64,000 bases of DNA, taken from contig NZ_RBIN01000009.1 of the NCBI RefSeq assembly GCF_003633775.1, positions 101,856 to 165,855 of the forward strand, given 5' to 3'. Of this stretch, positions 34,159-43,772 are shown one piece after another. The position numbers and the translations under genes are program-made. The notes below the pieces were generated by a model, which ran no database searches, was not told where the DNA came from, and saw only the letters and a list, made by a program, of their open reading frames with translations. Position 1 is the stretch's first letter; each line of letters opens with the position of its first letter. The stretch comes from Kushneria sinocarnis (GTDB lineage Bacteria > Pseudomonadota > Gammaproteobacteria > Pseudomonadales > Halomonadaceae).

Positions 34159-34372
34159 GTGATGTGTTTCCTTTGCACTTCATGTTCGATCGGCGGATAG
34201 CGTGTGTCGACATGTTATCGCGCCCGGGCTGTGCGCTACACTGCTGCGACCCGCCCCGGGATGATCCGGGCCCCGTACCGGATGTCAACTCCGGTAGCGT
34301 TATCGGGACAGGTTCAGTGGCAGGATGCCGCGACCGGCTGACGGCCGCTGACCGTGACACTTGGGAGCAGGC

Positions 34373-35455
34373 ATGAAGGATTCAACCGGTTTACACCGGT
34401 TTCAGGGCCGGGTGCCGCAGCTGTTGCTGTCGCTGGGCGTCGGCGCCGTGGGCGGTGCGCTGTTTGCGCTGGTGCAGTTGCCGCTGGCATGGATGCTGGG
34501 GCCCTTGTGCGCCAATCTGCTGGTGGCGATCGGGGGAGCGCCGGTGGCAGTGCCGGAACGCTGTCGGGCCACCTTCATGGGTGTGCTGGGGCTGGTACTG
34601 GGCGGCCGGATCACGCCGGCCTTCGTGCATCAGGCGCTGGCGTGGCCGGCCTCGGTGCTGCTGCTGATTATCGGCATCAGCACCAGTACGGCCGTGGTGG
34701 CGCTCTGGTATCGGCGCGGCTGTGGTTTCGATCGGGTCAGTGCGCTGTACTCCTCGACTCCCGGTGCCATGACCGCCATGATCCTGATGGGAGAGCGTGC
34801 CGGCGGTGATCCCCAGCGCATCACCGTCTCGCAGTCGCTGCGGGTACTGGTCGTGATCCTGACCCTGCCGGCCCTGTTCTGGCATTTCGGGGCAGCGGCC
34901 GATGCCAGTCGCAGCTATCCGGCCACCGAGGGCGTCTGGCTGTTTCTGCTGCTGCCCCTGATGATCTGGCTGGGACGGCTCTTGCGCCTGCCCCAGGCGT
35001 CCCTGCTGGGGCCGCTGCTGTGTGCGGCACTGCTCGGGGGGCTGGATGTCGTGCATTTCCAGCCGCCGGGCTGGGCCATGAACCTGATGCTGTGGGTACT
35101 CGGCTGTGCCATCGGCGCCCGCTTTCGCGGTCTGGCGCCGCGCCTGCTGCTGCGTTACGCAGGGCAGACGCTGGTCGCCTCGATCATCGTGCTGGTCATG
35201 ATGGTCGGCTTCGCCGAGCTGATGCACCAGTGGCTGCAGATCGATCGGGGGGTAGCCATTCTGGCACTGGCGCCGGGCGGTCTGGGCGAGATGGCGCTGG
35301 TGGCCCTGTCGCTGAACATCGATCCCCTGTTCGTGACCTTCCATCAGCTGGTGCGGGTGGTCCTGCTGGTGGTGCTGGCGCCGCTGGTCATGCGCTGCCT
35401 GCTGCGCTGGCGCCGCAGCAGTGCCGACGATGCCCGCCGGGAGACGCCGGAGTGA
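34373..35455 (+). CDS. AbrB family membrane protein (putative transporter)
   Basis: A 360-residue protein with about ten membrane helices in two related halves, the layout of the AbrB/ammonia-monooxygenase-associated family (PF05145 type). Each half has the LPLAWMLGPL and LPQASLLGPLL kind of motif, and the end has APGGLGEMALVALSLNIDPLFVTFHQLVR. Despite the family name it is not a Bacillus AbrB regulator. The ATG at 34373 has GGGAG five bases upstream; an in-frame TTG at 34361 overlaps that box. Divergent from the two-component operon. Substrate unknown. Confidence 0.85.
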   Translation: MKDSTGLHRFQGRVPQLLLSLGVGAVGGALFALVQLPLAWMLGPLCANLLVAIGGAPVAVPERCRATFMGVLGLVLGGRITPAFVHQALAWPASVLLLIIGISTSTAVVALWYRRGCGFDRVSALYSSTPGAMTAMILMGERAGGDPQRITVSQSLRVLVVILTLPALFWHFGAAADASRSYPATEGVWLFLLLPLMIWLGRLLRLPQASLLGPLLCAALLGGLDVVHFQPPGWAMNLMLWVLGCAIGARFRGLAPRLLLRYAGQTLVASIIVLVMMVGFAELMHQWLQIDRGVAILALAPGGLGEMALVALSLNIDPLFVTFHQLVRVVLLVVLAPLVMRCLLRWRRSSADDARRETPE

Positions 35456-35485
35456 CATGGAGGGGCTGCCTGAAAGCGTTGCCTG

Positions 35486-35514
35486 TTGTCGGCGTCCATC
35501 GGCACTGTTATGAT
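35486..35514 (+). promoter_or_regulatory. Candidate sigma-70 promoter upstream of ffs
   Basis: TTGTCG (35486-35491), 17-base spacer and TATGAT (35509-35514) give 4/6 and 5/6 matches. It lies about 100 bases before the 4.5S RNA, so it would give a longer precursor; a GATAAC box at 35598-35603 could be a closer alternative -10 element. Confidence 0.5.
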
Positions 35515-35610
35515 GCTCGCTCGGTTTGGCAGGCCCGGCCTGCTGAAGGCTGCAATCTTCTGATCTGACGGTAAAATCGTGATCAGAACGGCAGTCTGAT
35601 AACCGGTTAT

Positions 35611-35725
35611 GGTGGCCCTTGTCGGTCCTCCCGCAACGCGAAATCGCAAACCCCGTCAGGCCCGGAAGGGAGCAGCGGTAGTGATGGAGCCGTGTGCCGG
35701 GATGTGGCTGATGAGGGTCGCCACC
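35611..35725 (+). ncRNA. ffs: Signal recognition particle 4.5S RNA
   Basis: The 115-base sequence folds into one long hairpin whose ends (GGTGGC at 35611 and GCCACC at 35720-35725) pair. The apex has the conserved domain IV: GTCAGG, CCGGAAGG with its GGAA tetraloop, then GAGCAGC, matching the Ffh-binding site of E. coli 4.5S RNA almost base for base. TGTGCCGGGATGT on the descending arm is also conserved. The place upstream of dnaX is shared with Pseudomonas. Ends are set by pairing and may be off by a few bases. Confidence 0.95.
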
Positions 35726-35837
35726 CTCCGATATCCGTGTTCCGATTTCCGATCGAACTCCTGTCGCCATGTTGTTCTGACCGCAATGCCGAAGGCGGGT
35801 GCGTGCCGTCAGCGTGATGCCGGGCCAGCATCACTGA

Positions 35838-36224
35838 TCAGTCGCGATAGTGCGCCAGGCACTGCTCCAGATAGAGCTGTGCGATGTGCCCCGGGGTGGC
35901 ACCGGTATATTCCGGATTGGTGTAGATCAGCCTCATTACCAGACGGTACTTTCGGCTGTACCAGGCGAGCGGTCGGTCGGTGAGGGTGGCCCGGTCGGCT
36001 TCGGAGTAGCGCTGCTCATCGGCCCCTTCGAGGGTCCGGAGCATCCGGCGGGCCATCTCGTCGGCGTTTTCAAGCTCTTCGGCAAGCGGTATCCGGGCGT
36101 CCCGATCCCGTGCCATGCGCTCGGCGAATCCGCTCTCGGTGGTGCAGAGCAGTTCGTGAATGTCGCCTGCCGGTGCCGGAGTGGCCGGCAGCGAGAGCAG
36201 CAGGAGCCACAGTGATCGTTTCAT
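35838..36224 (-). CDS. Small exported protein of unknown function, 128 aa
   Basis: The start at 36224 begins at a signal peptide (KRSLWLLLLSLPATPAPA, cleavage near residue 19). The mature part is mostly charged helix with two Cys (in ELLCTTES and LEQCLAHY) that could form a disulfide between the two ends, plus a Y.RKYRLVMRLIYTNPEYT motif. I do not recognise the family. The frame is open further upstream, but those codons cross the dnaX promoter side and look non-coding. It lies divergent to dnaX and convergent with ffs. Confidence 0.6.
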   Translation of the reverse strand: MKRSLWLLLLSLPATPAPAGDIHELLCTTESGFAERMARDRDARIPLAEELENADEMARRMLRTLEGADEQRYSEADRATLTDRPLAWYSRKYRLVMRLIYTNPEYTGATPGHIAQLYLEQCLAHYRD

Positions 36225-36483
36225 GCCCGGTGCCTCCGACGAACGGTGTCCTTCAGCCTGGCGGCCGGGGGTGCTTTCGTCGTCCCGTGGCCATGTTGAT
36301 CGGCCCGACCGGCATGCCAGCCGCATGCAGCACCTGCTTTTCGCCGTCATGTCCAGTCGATAGAATGAACGGGCAGTTCGGTACCCGAGCGGTCCCGAGT
36401 GCACTTCAACACCGTCGGCATATGCTGAACCGTCCATGTCCTGTCGATGAACGACGGACCCCAGAAGAGTTCCCGGCAGCTGC

Positions 36484-38592
36484 ATGAGCTATCAGGTACT
36501 GGCCCGCAAATGGCGGCCGCGCACGTTTCATGAACTCGTCGGTCAGGAGCACGTCAGTCGTGCCCTGGTCAATGCGCTCGATCAGGGCCGGTTGCATCAT
36601 GCCTATCTGTTTACCGGTACCCGCGGCGTGGGCAAGACCACGCTGGCCCGGATTCTGGCCAAGTGTCTGAACTGCGAACAGGGGGTGACCTCCACGCCCT
36701 GCGGCCAGTGCGATACCTGCCGTACCATCGACGAGGGGCGCTTCGTTGATCTGATCGAGGTCGATGCCGCCTCGCGGACCCGGGTCGAGGATACCCGCGA
36801 GCTGCTCGAGAACGTGCAGTATGCCCCGACCCAGGGGCGCTACAAGGTGTATCTCGTTGACGAGGTGCACATGCTGTCGACCCATAGTTTCAATGCGCTG
36901 CTCAAGACGCTCGAGGAGCCGCCTCCGCACGTCAAGTTCCTGCTGGCCACCACCGATCCACAGAAACTGCCGGTGACGGTGCTGTCGCGCTGCCTGCAGT
37001 TTGCCCTCAAGCAGATGACGCCCGAGCGCATCGTCGAGCATCTCGACCGGGTACTGAACAGCGAGCAGGTCGAGCATGAGGAGCGTGCCCTGTGGCTGCT
37101 CGGGCGAGCGGCCAATGGCTCGATGCGCGATGCGCTGTCACTGACCGATCAGGCCATTGCCTTCGGGGAAGGGCGGCTGGATCATGCCGATGTCGCCGCC
37201 ATGCTGGGGACGCTCGATCACCAGCATGTCATCAGTCTGGCCGAGGGGCTGGCTGCTGCCGATGCGCCGGCGCTGCTGGACACCGTGGCGCGGCTGGCCG
37301 AGCAGGGTCCCGATTTCGCCGATATTCTCGACTCCCTGTGCAGCATCTTTCACCGTCTGGCGATCGCGCAGATGGTCCCCCAGGCGCTGGATAACGCCCA
37401 GGGCGACCGGGAGGTGCTGCTGACGCTGGCCGGCCGCTTTACCGCCGAGGATGTTCAGCTCTACTACCAGATGGCGCTCAACGGCCGCCGTGACATGGAG
37501 CAGGCCCCCGAACCGCGCAGTGCGCTGGAAATGGTGCTGCTGCGCATGCTCGCCTTCCGCCCCCAGGGCGTGCCGCGCCCGGCCGACACGCCGCTGCCGA
37601 TGCGTGGCAGTGATGGCGGCGACGGATCGTCGGCCGCGGGGCCCCCGGACGCGGCATCCTCGGATGCCGCGTCACCGGCGGCTGCGTCATCGAACCCTGA
37701 GGCCTCGGCCGGCTCGTGTGCTTCCGGCGGGCACGAGCCGGATTCGGCCTCGCCCACGGAGGCGCCGGCGCCCGGTGCCTCCGTCGAGGGCTCCGCGGCC
37801 GAATCTGCCGGGGCCGCCCCCGACGAGATGGCAACGGCGAGCGACACGTCGGACATGGCGGAGGCCGCCGAAGAGCTGCCGCAGGAGTGGCAGGAGTTCG
37901 AACAGAGCCTGTCCGGGGATGCCTCCCCGGCGCTGCCCGATGAGGCCTTCCAGGCCGGGAGCACCGATTCCGAAGGGGATGACGAGGACGATTCGGGGGC
38001 TGATGCAACGGCCGCCATGCAACTGCCACCGGACGCCTGGGCGTCAGCTGACAGCGACGATGCCCCGGCTGCCGAAGAAACGGACGAAGAGGCGCCGTCA
38101 CGGGAGAGCGAGGTTGCGGCAGAGCCGCTGGCACCTGCCGAACCGGCCGCTTTCGGGGCGAGTGACTTTCATGCCCCGGTCGAGGCCGACCACCATCGCC
38201 TGACCGCGGCCGGCTGGCTGGCGCTCTTCCCGCAGCTTTCGCTCTCCGGCATGACGCGCAATCTGATTGCGCACTGTGTGGTCGAGCAGGATGATGGTCA
38301 TCATCTGACGCTGCGACTGGACCCCTCACAGGGCGCCATGAATGCCGAGATTCATCAGCAGCGACTGGTGGCGGCGCTGGAAGCTGCCGGTTACGCTCGC
38401 CATGTGACGCTGCAGGTGGGTGAGCTCGACGCCGACATGGAAACGCCGAAGGCGCGCAGTGATCGGCTCAGCGCCGAACGCCGCGAACGAGCGGTTGAAG
38501 CGTTGCGCAACGACCCGCATATTCGGGAACTGGAACAGCTTTTCGATGCGCGTCTGCTCGATAACAGCGTCCGGTCATTCGAGGCCGAGTGA
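36484..38592 (+). CDS. dnaX: DNA polymerase III subunit tau (gamma/tau)
   Basis: The clamp-loader ATPase of the replisome. The 702-residue product has the P-loop GTRGVGKT at 45-52, the zinc Cys set (61, 64/73, 76, 79 region), VDEVHML Walker B and the SRC sensor LSRCLQF. A very acidic, Ala/Ser/Glu/Asp-rich linker runs from about 375 to 560, then the C-terminal tau domain (about 565-702) that binds DnaB and the alpha subunit. No A-AAA-AAG slippery site is visible, so the short gamma form of E. coli may not be made that way. Followed by ybaB and recR in the usual order. Confidence 0.96.
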   Translation: MSYQVLARKWRPRTFHELVGQEHVSRALVNALDQGRLHHAYLFTGTRGVGKTTLARILAKCLNCEQGVTSTPCGQCDTCRTIDEGRFVDLIEVDAASRTRVEDTRELLENVQYAPTQGRYKVYLVDEVHMLSTHSFNALLKTLEEPPPHVKFLLATTDPQKLPVTVLSRCLQFALKQMTPERIVEHLDRVLNSEQVEHEERALWLLGRAANGSMRDALSLTDQAIAFGEGRLDHADVAAMLGTLDHQHVISLAEGLAAADAPALLDTVARLAEQGPDFADILDSLCSIFHRLAIAQMVPQALDNAQGDREVLLTLAGRFTAEDVQLYYQMALNGRRDMEQAPEPRSALEMVLLRMLAFRPQGVPRPADTPLPMRGSDGGDGSSAAGPPDAASSDAASPAAASSNPEASAGSCASGGHEPDSASPTEAPAPGASVEGSAAESAGAAPDEMATASDTSDMAEAAEELPQEWQEFEQSLSGDASPALPDEAFQAGSTDSEGDDEDDSGADATAAMQLPPDAWASADSDDAPAAEETDEEAPSRESEVAAEPLAPAEPAAFGASDFHAPVEADHHRLTAAGWLALFPQLSLSGMTRNLIAHCVVEQDDGHHLTLRLDPSQGAMNAEIHQQRLVAALEAAGYARHVTLQVGELDADMETPKARSDRLSAERRERAVEALRNDPHIRELEQLFDARLLDNSVRSFEAE

Positions 38593-38648
38593 TCGGATCA
38601 GACGGGCATTCTCCCATCCATCGAATTTTTCCCTGAGAGGTGAACGAC

Positions 38649-38975
38649 ATGTTCAAGGGCGGCATGGGCAACATGATGAAGCAGGCCCAGGAAATGCAGG
38701 AAAAGATGCAGCAGGTCCAGGAGGAGATCGCGCAGGCCGAGGTGCACGGGGAGGCCGGTGCCGGCATGGTGAAGGTCACCATGAACGGTCGCCATGACGT
38801 GACCGATATCACCCTCGATCCCACGGTCATGGAAGAGGACAAGGAATTTCTCGAGGATCTGCTCGCAGCTGCCGTCAATGATGCCGTGCGCAAGGTGGAG
38901 GCGACCTCCAAGGAGCGCATGGAGGAAGTGACCGAGGGCATGAACCTGCCGCCCGGTTTCAAGCTGCCGTTCTGA
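38649..38975 (+). CDS. ybaB: Nucleoid-associated protein YbaB/EbfC
   Basis: A 108-residue dimeric DNA-binding protein. It opens [28 protein letters not shown], a Met/Gln-rich helix typical of the family, then [16 protein letters not shown] and the closing [12 protein letters not shown]. The ATG at 38649 is preferred to a GTG at 38640 because GAGAGG lies eight bases before it. The dnaX-ybaB-recR cluster is conserved across Proteobacteria. The gap to dnaX is 56 bases and that to recR is 16 bases, so cotranscription is likely. Confidence 0.96.
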   Translation: MFKGGMGNMMKQAQEMQEKMQQVQEEIAQAEVHGEAGAGMVKVTMNGRHDVTDITLDPTVMEEDKEFLEDLLAAAVNDAVRKVEATSKERMEEVTEGMNLPPGFKLPF

Positions 38976-38991
38976 ACCGATCGAGTTGTCG

Positions 38992-39594
38992 ATGACCTTT
39001 TCGCCACTGGTTGAACAGCTGCTGGAAAGCCTGCGCGTGCTGCCCGGCGTGGGCCCGCGTACGGCACAGCGCATGGCACTGCACCTGCTCGAGCGTGACC
39101 GTGAAGGCGGTCTGCGGCTGTCGCAGGTGATGGCCGAGGCGCTCGATCGGGTGGGTTACTGCCGGCGCTGTCGCAACCTCACCGAGCAGTCGCTGTGTTC
39201 GATCTGCGAGGAGACCCGGCGCAGCGACCGAACCATCTGCGTGGTCGAATCTCCTGCCGATCTGATGGCGATCGAGGAGGCCGGTGGCTACCAGGGCCGC
39301 TATTTCGTGCTCCACGGCCATCTGTCGCCGCTGGACGGGATAGGGCCCGAGGATCTGGGGCTCGACGCGCTGGAAAAGCTGGTGCGCGAGGAGGCCCCGG
39401 ACGAGGTGATCCTGGCCACCAACCCTACCGTGGAAGGCGAGGCCAGCGCGCACTACATTGCCGAGCAGCTGCGGCCGCTGGAAATCCGCCTGTCACGGCT
39501 GGCCTACGGGGTGCCCATGGGGGGCGATCTCGAATACGTTGACAGTGGTACGCTGTCGCGTGCCTTTCTCGGTCGACAGGCCTTCAGTGATTGA
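38992..39594 (+). CDS. recR: Recombination protein RecR
   Basis: RecR works with RecF and RecO to load RecA at gaps. The 200 residues contain the N-terminal helix-hairpin-helix [20 protein letters not shown], a four-Cys zinc finger (YCRRC...LCSIC, about 57-73) and a Toprim domain with [12 protein letters not shown] and [15 protein letters not shown]. Length equals that of E. coli RecR. The ATG at 38992 is used; a TTG two codons earlier is less likely. Third gene of dnaX-ybaB-recR. Confidence 0.97.
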   Translation: MTFSPLVEQLLESLRVLPGVGPRTAQRMALHLLERDREGGLRLSQVMAEALDRVGYCRRCRNLTEQSLCSICEETRRSDRTICVVESPADLMAIEEAGGYQGRYFVLHGHLSPLDGIGPEDLGLDALEKLVREEAPDEVILATNPTVEGEASAHYIAEQLRPLEIRLSRLAYGVPMGGDLEYVDSGTLSRAFLGRQAFSD

Positions 39595-39639
39595 TCCCGC
39601 CATCCCGACCATACCTGCAGCCGACGGATTCCGAGCGAC

Positions 39640-40785
39640 ATGACCCCGAACGTGGCCTGGCATTTCATCGATACCCCCGAACAGCTGGACGAGGCCTGTC
39701 AGGCGCTGAAACGACACGGTGTGCTCGCCGTGGACACCGAGTTCATGCGGGAGACCACCTTCTATCCGATCCCGGCGCTGATTCAGCTCGGCAATGAGGA
39801 GGTCGTCTATCTCATTGATCCGACGGTAGTGTCGCCCACGCCGGCGTTGCGCGCCCTGCTGGGAGGCGAAGGCCCGCTCAAGCTGCTGCACGCCTGCGGC
39901 GAGGATCTCGAGGTCCTCGTGCGCTGGCTGGGCATGCTGCCACGGCCGCTGGTCGATACCCAGCTGGCCCATGCGCTGCAGGGGGGCGAGCCGACCCTCG
40001 GCTATCAGCGGCTGGTGGCACACTGGTGCGACGTGGCGCTGCCCAAGGAGGAGACCCGTTCCGACTGGCTGATTCGTCCGCTGAGCGAACGCCAGTGTCA
40101 CTATGCCGTTCAGGATGTGGCGTGGCTGCCGGCGGTCTGGGCACGGCTGGAAGAGACGCTGAGCCGCCAGGGTCGGCTGAAATGGCTGCATGCCGACTGC
40201 GAGCGGCTGGTCGAGGCGGCCGATACGGTGCGCGACGACATGCAGTGGTATCGCCGTCATCGCAATGCCTGGCGGCTCGGTCAGCGTCAGCTGGCAGCGC
40301 TGCAGAGACTCTGTGCATGGCGTGAACATACCGCGCGCGAGCGCAATGTGCCGCGCAATCGGTTGTGCAGTGATGCGCTGCTGTTCATGGTGGCCGAAGC
40401 CATGCCGCGCAACCGCCATGAGCTGTCGCTGATCGACGAGATGCGTCCGTCGCTGATCAAGCGGGAGGGGGATGCCCTGCTGGGGGCCGTGCGTCAGGCG
40501 CGTGAACTCGATGAGTCGGCGCTGCCCGAGCCGTTGCCCTCTCCGATTTCGGCCGACTGGAAAAAGCGGATGAAAGCGCTCAGGCGGGTGGTCCAGGCGC
40601 ATGCCGAACAGCTGGCCCTGGCCCCCGAACTGCTGGCGCGGCGCCGTGAGCTGGAGCGCTGGGTGGCCGCGGACATGGCCGGTCATGCCGTGGCCGACCC
40701 CGATCCCGGCGACTGGCGGGGGCATCTGCTCAATCATGAACTGCGCGCTGCGCTGAGACAGCTGGGTCAGGGAGAGCGTCAATGA
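39640..40785 (+). CDS. rnd: Ribonuclease D
   Basis: RNase D trims the 3' ends of tRNA precursors. The 381-residue protein has the DEDDy exonuclease domain: VDTEFMRE near 27-34, LHACGEDLEVL near 84-94, DTQLAHAL near 105-112 and YAVQDVAWLPAVW near 150, followed by one clear HRDC domain (about 210-290) and a second, weaker one. Every catalytic acid is present. Its stop overlaps the ycgL start (ATGA), giving an rnd-ycgL-ycgN operon as known in Pseudomonas and E. coli relatives. Confidence 0.95.
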   Translation: MTPNVAWHFIDTPEQLDEACQALKRHGVLAVDTEFMRETTFYPIPALIQLGNEEVVYLIDPTVVSPTPALRALLGGEGPLKLLHACGEDLEVLVRWLGMLPRPLVDTQLAHALQGGEPTLGYQRLVAHWCDVALPKEETRSDWLIRPLSERQCHYAVQDVAWLPAVWARLEETLSRQGRLKWLHADCERLVEAADTVRDDMQWYRRHRNAWRLGQRQLAALQRLCAWREHTARERNVPRNRLCSDALLFMVAEAMPRNRHELSLIDEMRPSLIKREGDALLGAVRQARELDESALPEPLPSPISADWKKRMKALRRVVQAHAEQLALAPELLARRRELERWVAADMAGHAVADPDPGDWRGHLLNHELRAALRQLGQGERQ

Positions 40786-41087
40786 AGGGGCTGCTGTGCG
40801 ATGTCTATCGCAGTCCGCGGCGGGAAGAGATGTATCTCTACGTTGAGCGTGCCCGGGGTCTGGAAGACGTGCCCGAGGCGCTTCTGAAGGAGTTCGGCCG
40901 GCCCGAAACGGCACTCACCCTGCTGCTCACGCATGAGCGCTCGCTGGCCCGGACGGATGCTGCCCGGGTCATCGAGCATATTCGCAGCCAGGGCTACTAT
41001 CTGCAGATGCCGCCCGGTGGCAGTGTGCTGGAGCGTGATCGCGCCTTTTATACCGGGCCTGCCGATCGCGACAACGAGGCCGGGTGA
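40782..41087 (+). CDS. ycgL: YcgL domain-containing protein
   Basis: A 101-residue protein starting LCDVYRSPRREEMYLYVERARGLEDVPEALL, which is the YcgL signature, with the L...RSLARTDAARV..HI..QGYYLQMPP block in the second half. The domain is a small alpha/beta fold of unknown function, restricted to Gammaproteobacteria. It is coupled to rnd by a four-base overlap and followed closely by ycgN. Confidence 0.92.
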   Translation: MKGLLCDVYRSPRREEMYLYVERARGLEDVPEALLKEFGRPETALTLLLTHERSLARTDAARVIEHIRSQGYYLQMPPGGSVLERDRAFYTGPADRDNEAG

Positions 41088-41104
41088 CCCGGTCGGGAGC
41101 AGTG

Positions 41105-41560
41105 ATGCGTGAACGGTTCTGGGAGCGCTTTCCGCTGGAGGCGCTCGATCATGCCGAATGGGAAGCGCTCTGCGACGGCTGCGGGCAGTGCTGTCTGCTC
41201 AAGCTGGAGGACGAGGAGAGCGGTGACATCGCCACGCTCTCCGTGGCCTGCCGGTTGCTGGACACCGAAGGCTGCGGCTGCAGCGATTACGCTCATCGTT
41301 TCGAGCAGGTGCCGGGCTGTACACGGATCACTCCGGAACGGGCCGGGAGCTTTCACTGGCTGCCGGAGACCTGTGGCTATCGCCGGGTCCATGAAAACCG
41401 GCCGCTGCCCGACTGGCACCCCCTGATCAGCGGTGACCCCGAGGCCGTTCATCGGCTCGGCATCAGCGTGAGCGGGCGGGTGCGCAGTGAGACCGGCGTG
41501 GCCGACGAGGACCTCGAGGATTACATCATCGCCGTGCTGCCGGTCGACGCTTCCCGCTGA
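41105..41560 (+). CDS. ycgN: YcgN family cysteine-cluster protein
   Basis: A 151-residue protein (E. coli 153) with the Cys-rich motif CDGCGQCCLLKLEDE near 24-38 and further Cys in ACRLLDTEGCGC and VPGCTRI, which fit an iron-sulfur or zinc cluster protein of the UPF0260/CxxCxxCC type. The ATG at 41105 has GGGAG upstream; an in-frame GTG at 41084 overlaps the ycgL stop and lacks a site. Third gene of rnd-ycgL-ycgN. Function unknown. Confidence 0.92.
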   Translation: MRERFWERFPLEALDHAEWEALCDGCGQCCLLKLEDEESGDIATLSVACRLLDTEGCGCSDYAHRFEQVPGCTRITPERAGSFHWLPETCGYRRVHENRPLPDWHPLISGDPEAVHRLGISVSGRVRSETGVADEDLEDYIIAVLPVDASR

Positions 41561-41603
41561 ACCCGGCGTATCGGCCTCCGCGTCAGCCTCCTGCCATGCA
41601 TGG

Positions 41604-43724
41604 CTAGCCCGGCGCCGGAGTGGTGGTGCGCTCATCCATCGGCGTGCTGACATCCGAAAGCCCCAGTGACCAGAGGATGAAGGCATCCTGACGAGCGATG
41701 TCGCGCCACGCCTCGAAGCGGCCGGAAGCGCCGCCATGGCCCGCGTCCATGTCGGTGCGCAGCAGCACCGGGCCGCGGGCACTGGCCAGTTCGGTCAGGC
41801 GGGCGTAGAGCTTGGCCGGCTCCCAGTACGGCACCCGGGTATCAAACCAGCTGCCCTGCAGATAGACCGCAGGCCAGGGGGCCGGCGCCAGATTGTCCAG
41901 CGGTGAATAGTCGCTGATGCGGCGCCGGGCGTCGGGTTCGGCCGGGTTGCCCCACTCGGTGTACTCTGCCGTGGTCAGCGGCAGCTCGGGATTGTCCATG
42001 GTGCGCAGCACATCCACGAAGGGGACATCCAGTACCGCGGCACAGAAAGCGTGCGGATCGAGATTGACGCTGGCGGCTACCAGCAGCCCTCCGGCGCTGG
42101 CGCCATAGGCGGCAATACGCTCCCCGTCGGCGAGGCCCTGTTCGACCAGCGCATTGCGGGCAGCGAGAAAGTCGCGAAAGCTGTTCTGCTTGTGCTCCAG
42201 CTTGCCGGCCAGATACCAGGGTTCACCACGATCGCCGCCGCCACGCACATGGGCCACGGCGAAGGCGGCGCCGCGCTCGAGCAGTTCCAGCCGGGAGATC
42301 GAAAACCAGGGGTCGAGCACCTGGCCGTAGGCGCCATAGCCGTAGAGCAGGGTGGGCAGGGGGCCGCCGTCGAGAAGATCGGCCCGGGCGACGATCGAGA
42401 CCGGCACCCGCTCGCCATCGAAGGAGGTGGCCCAGATGCGCCGGCAGGCGAGCTGCCCGGGATGCAGCGAGCCATGCACCGGCTGCTGGCGCAGCAGTTG
42501 TCGGTCGCCACTGTCGAGATCGATCTCTTCCCAGCGGGGCGGGGTGGTAAAGGATTCCTCGCGCAGTCGCAACCGGCGGCTGGTGAAGTGCGGGTTGTCA
42601 CCCAGCACCTGGCTGCAGGGCGTTTCGAACAGGGGCAGCCATGCGTCACGGGTAACGGCATGCGCCTCGTCGAGCTCCAGCAGTCGCAGCTGGACCTGGG
42701 CCTGATCGTGATCGCGCTCGGTCACTACCAGCCCCCAGCTGAAGGTATCCACGCCCTCCAGGGTGATCCGGTCACGATGATCGATGAAGGGCTGCCAGGT
42801 CAGGCCGGCGGGGTCGGCGGCCGCGAGCAGCCGGGCCTCATCCAGCCAATCCAGCCGAAAGTGCACGGCATCGCGATTATGATGGATGTAGAAGACGCCC
42901 GGACGGTGGTCGAGGCTGTATTCGACGCCGCTTTCGCGCGGGCGGATGCAGCGCAGTCCGGCCTCCGGTTGCGCGGCCGGCAGCAGATGGCACTCCGAGG
43001 TGTCCTTGGAGGCCGTCTCGATGACCAGCCAGTCACGCGAGCGGGTCTTGCCGAAGCCGACCCAGAATTCGGCATCCGGCTCCTCGAAGAGACAGCTGGC
43101 CTCCCCGCCGTCAAACGGTCGTCGCCAGATCGTGGCCGGCCGCTGGGTGTCGTCATAGCGACAGAACAGCAGGGTGTGGCCATCCTCGGCCCAGCAGAGA
43201 TCGGGCGCCACACCGCTCTCCAGGAGGCAGGGCTCGCCATCGGGAAGCCGGCGGACGAACAGGTCGAAGAACTCGTCGCCCCGGGTATCCACGCTCCATG
43301 CCAGCCACTGCTCGTCGGGTGAGGGCGTCATGTCGCCAAGCTCGAGAAAGCTCGACTGCTCCGACAGGCGCTGCAGGTCGAGCAGACATGTCCACCGGCT
43401 GTCGTCGCCGATGGGGTGACGCCAGAAGACCGGGTAGTCGGCGTCACGGGCGGTTTCGCTCCAGTAGACGTAGTGATCGAGCGGTGTGGCAAGGCCGGTC
43501 ACGGCGAGTTCGCGGCGGGCCAGATGACCGTGGTAAAGGCGCTGATAGAGCGGCCCCAGCGGGCGGAACCACTGCTCGAAGGTCTCGTTGACGTCGCTCA
43601 GGAAGCGACGCACTTCGGGGTCATCACGCTGCTCCAGCCAGTGCCACTCGGGATCGCTGTGCCGATGATAGCGGGTGACGGGGTGATGAGCGTCGAATGG
43701 GGGCGTTGGCGGCTGTGCTTTCAT
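41604..43724 (-). CDS. ptrB: Prolyl oligopeptidase family S9 peptidase (oligopeptidase B-like)
   Basis: A 706-residue cytoplasmic serine peptidase. The N-terminal two thirds form the beta-propeller (about 70-420, with EDGHTLLFCRYDD-type blades) and the C-terminal third is the alpha/beta hydrolase with YGASAGGLLVAAS (nucleophile Ser), an Asp in the YLQGSWFDTRVPYWEP strand and the His of DAGHGG. Oligopeptidase B cuts after Lys or Arg in short peptides; LRTDMDAGHGG and the overall length fit it. The frame is open far upstream, but the start MKAQPPTPPFDAHHPVTRYH at 43724 matches the family. It stands alone. Confidence 0.9.
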   Translation of the reverse strand: MKAQPPTPPFDAHHPVTRYHRHSDPEWHWLEQRDDPEVRRFLSDVNETFEQWFRPLGPLYQRLYHGHLARRELAVTGLATPLDHYVYWSETARDADYPVFWRHPIGDDSRWTCLLDLQRLSEQSSFLELGDMTPSPDEQWLAWSVDTRGDEFFDLFVRRLPDGEPCLLESGVAPDLCWAEDGHTLLFCRYDDTQRPATIWRRPFDGGEASCLFEEPDAEFWVGFGKTRSRDWLVIETASKDTSECHLLPAAQPEAGLRCIRPRESGVEYSLDHRPGVFYIHHNRDAVHFRLDWLDEARLLAAADPAGLTWQPFIDHRDRITLEGVDTFSWGLVVTERDHDQAQVQLRLLELDEAHAVTRDAWLPLFETPCSQVLGDNPHFTSRRLRLREESFTTPPRWEEIDLDSGDRQLLRQQPVHGSLHPGQLACRRIWATSFDGERVPVSIVARADLLDGGPLPTLLYGYGAYGQVLDPWFSISRLELLERGAAFAVAHVRGGGDRGEPWYLAGKLEHKQNSFRDFLAARNALVEQGLADGERIAAYGASAGGLLVAASVNLDPHAFCAAVLDVPFVDVLRTMDNPELPLTTAEYTEWGNPAEPDARRRISDYSPLDNLAPAPWPAVYLQGSWFDTRVPYWEPAKLYARLTELASARGPVLLRTDMDAGHGGASGRFEAWRDIARQDAFILWSLGLSDVSTPMDERTTTPAPG

Positions 43725-43772
43725 GGCATGAAGTGTAACATGTCCGACTGAATATACCGGGAGACTTCTGGC

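Noticed and set aside
34391..35770. 459-codon minus-strand frame rich in Gln and His
   Set aside because: It covers the AbrB-family gene and ffs in antisense; its composition is that of a reversed hydrophobic gene.
39493..40914. Long open frame of 473 codons on the minus strand
   Set aside because: It lies wholly opposite rnd and recR, which have complete families and conserved motifs; open antisense frames are common in high-GC DNA.
42051..43322. 423-codon plus-strand frame
   Set aside because: It is antisense to ptrB and has no recognisable domain; the ptrB frame shows propeller and hydrolase motifs.
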